This document shows positions 5,687 through 7,117 of a stretch of DNA of 7,117 nucleotides, piece after piece. Under the pieces are notes generated by a model that had not been told where the DNA came from, did no database searches, and saw only the letters and a program-made list of their open reading frames with translations. This stretch comes from CAYOXD01 sp964407825 (GTDB taxonomy: Bacteria; Desulfobacterota; Desulfobacteria; Desulfobacterales; JAFDDL01). Position 1 is the stretch's first letter; each line of letters starts with the position of its first letter. The translations under genes were made by a program, and so were the position numbers. The stretch covers positions 1-7,117 of the forward strand of contig CAYOXD010000126.1 in the NCBI GenBank assembly GCA_964407825.1. The letters run 5' to 3'.

Positions 5687-5692
<6 letters not shown>
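5665..5692. repeat. 14-bp imperfect tandem duplication at the groEL 3' end
   Basis: CCGGGAAATCAATA (5665-5678) is followed directly by CCGGAAAATCAATA (5679-5692), differing at one base. The right copy contains the stop and last Tyr codon of groEL (minus strand); the left copy lies in the short gap between the convergent thiolase and groEL genes. It is probably a slippage product. No convincing terminator hairpin was seen in this gap. Confidence 0.5.

Positions 5693-7117
<1,425 letters not shown>

Overview
The window looks like a fragment of a GC-rich, probably anaerobic, bacterial chromosome. The best guess is a desulfobacterial or other former deltaproteobacterial lineage. This is inferred from three things: the style of the sigma-54 activator, a CoA-transferase fused to a GNAT domain next to a thiolase, and many small Cys-rich peptides. 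No rRNA or marker gene fixes the taxonomy.

Layout. Positions 1-783 form a lower-GC region that becomes very AT-rich towards 700-783. It holds no recognisable family, but on the minus strand there is a convincing small ORF (71-232) for a 53-residue peptide with 12 cysteines that ends in five consecutive Cys. Positions 784-1998 (minus) encode a sigma-54-dependent (NtrC-type) activator with an N-terminal coiled coil in place of a sensor domain. Positions 1999-2269 are a divergent intergenic region with a promoter-like match on each strand. Positions 2270-2413 (plus) encode a second small Cys-rich peptide (47 aa, 7 Cys) with its own promoter, ribosome binding site and strong intrinsic terminator (2455-2489).

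Positions 2506-4383 (plus) encode a 625-residue fusion of an acetyl-CoA hydrolase/4-hydroxybutyrate-CoA-transferase-type enzyme with a C-terminal GNAT acetyltransferase. It is followed after 64 bp by a thiolase (4448-5632). The two probably form an operon for short-chain acyl-CoA metabolism: CoA is moved between acetyl-CoA and a carboxylic acid, and a 3-ketoacyl-CoA is cleaved or formed. The thiolase keeps its catalytic Cys/His/Cys, but differs at two normally conserved active-site positions. Facing this operon, 5687-7117 (minus) is most of a groEL gene, cut by the right window edge.

The most unusual part is the left third. Two unrelated-looking Cys-rich micro-genes, each with a good ribosome binding site, flank a sensorless sigma-54 activator that itself has a Cys cluster in its N-terminal coiled coil. 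No peptide-modifying enzyme, transporter or sigma-54 promoter was seen in the window, so any functional link between these genes is a hypothesis.
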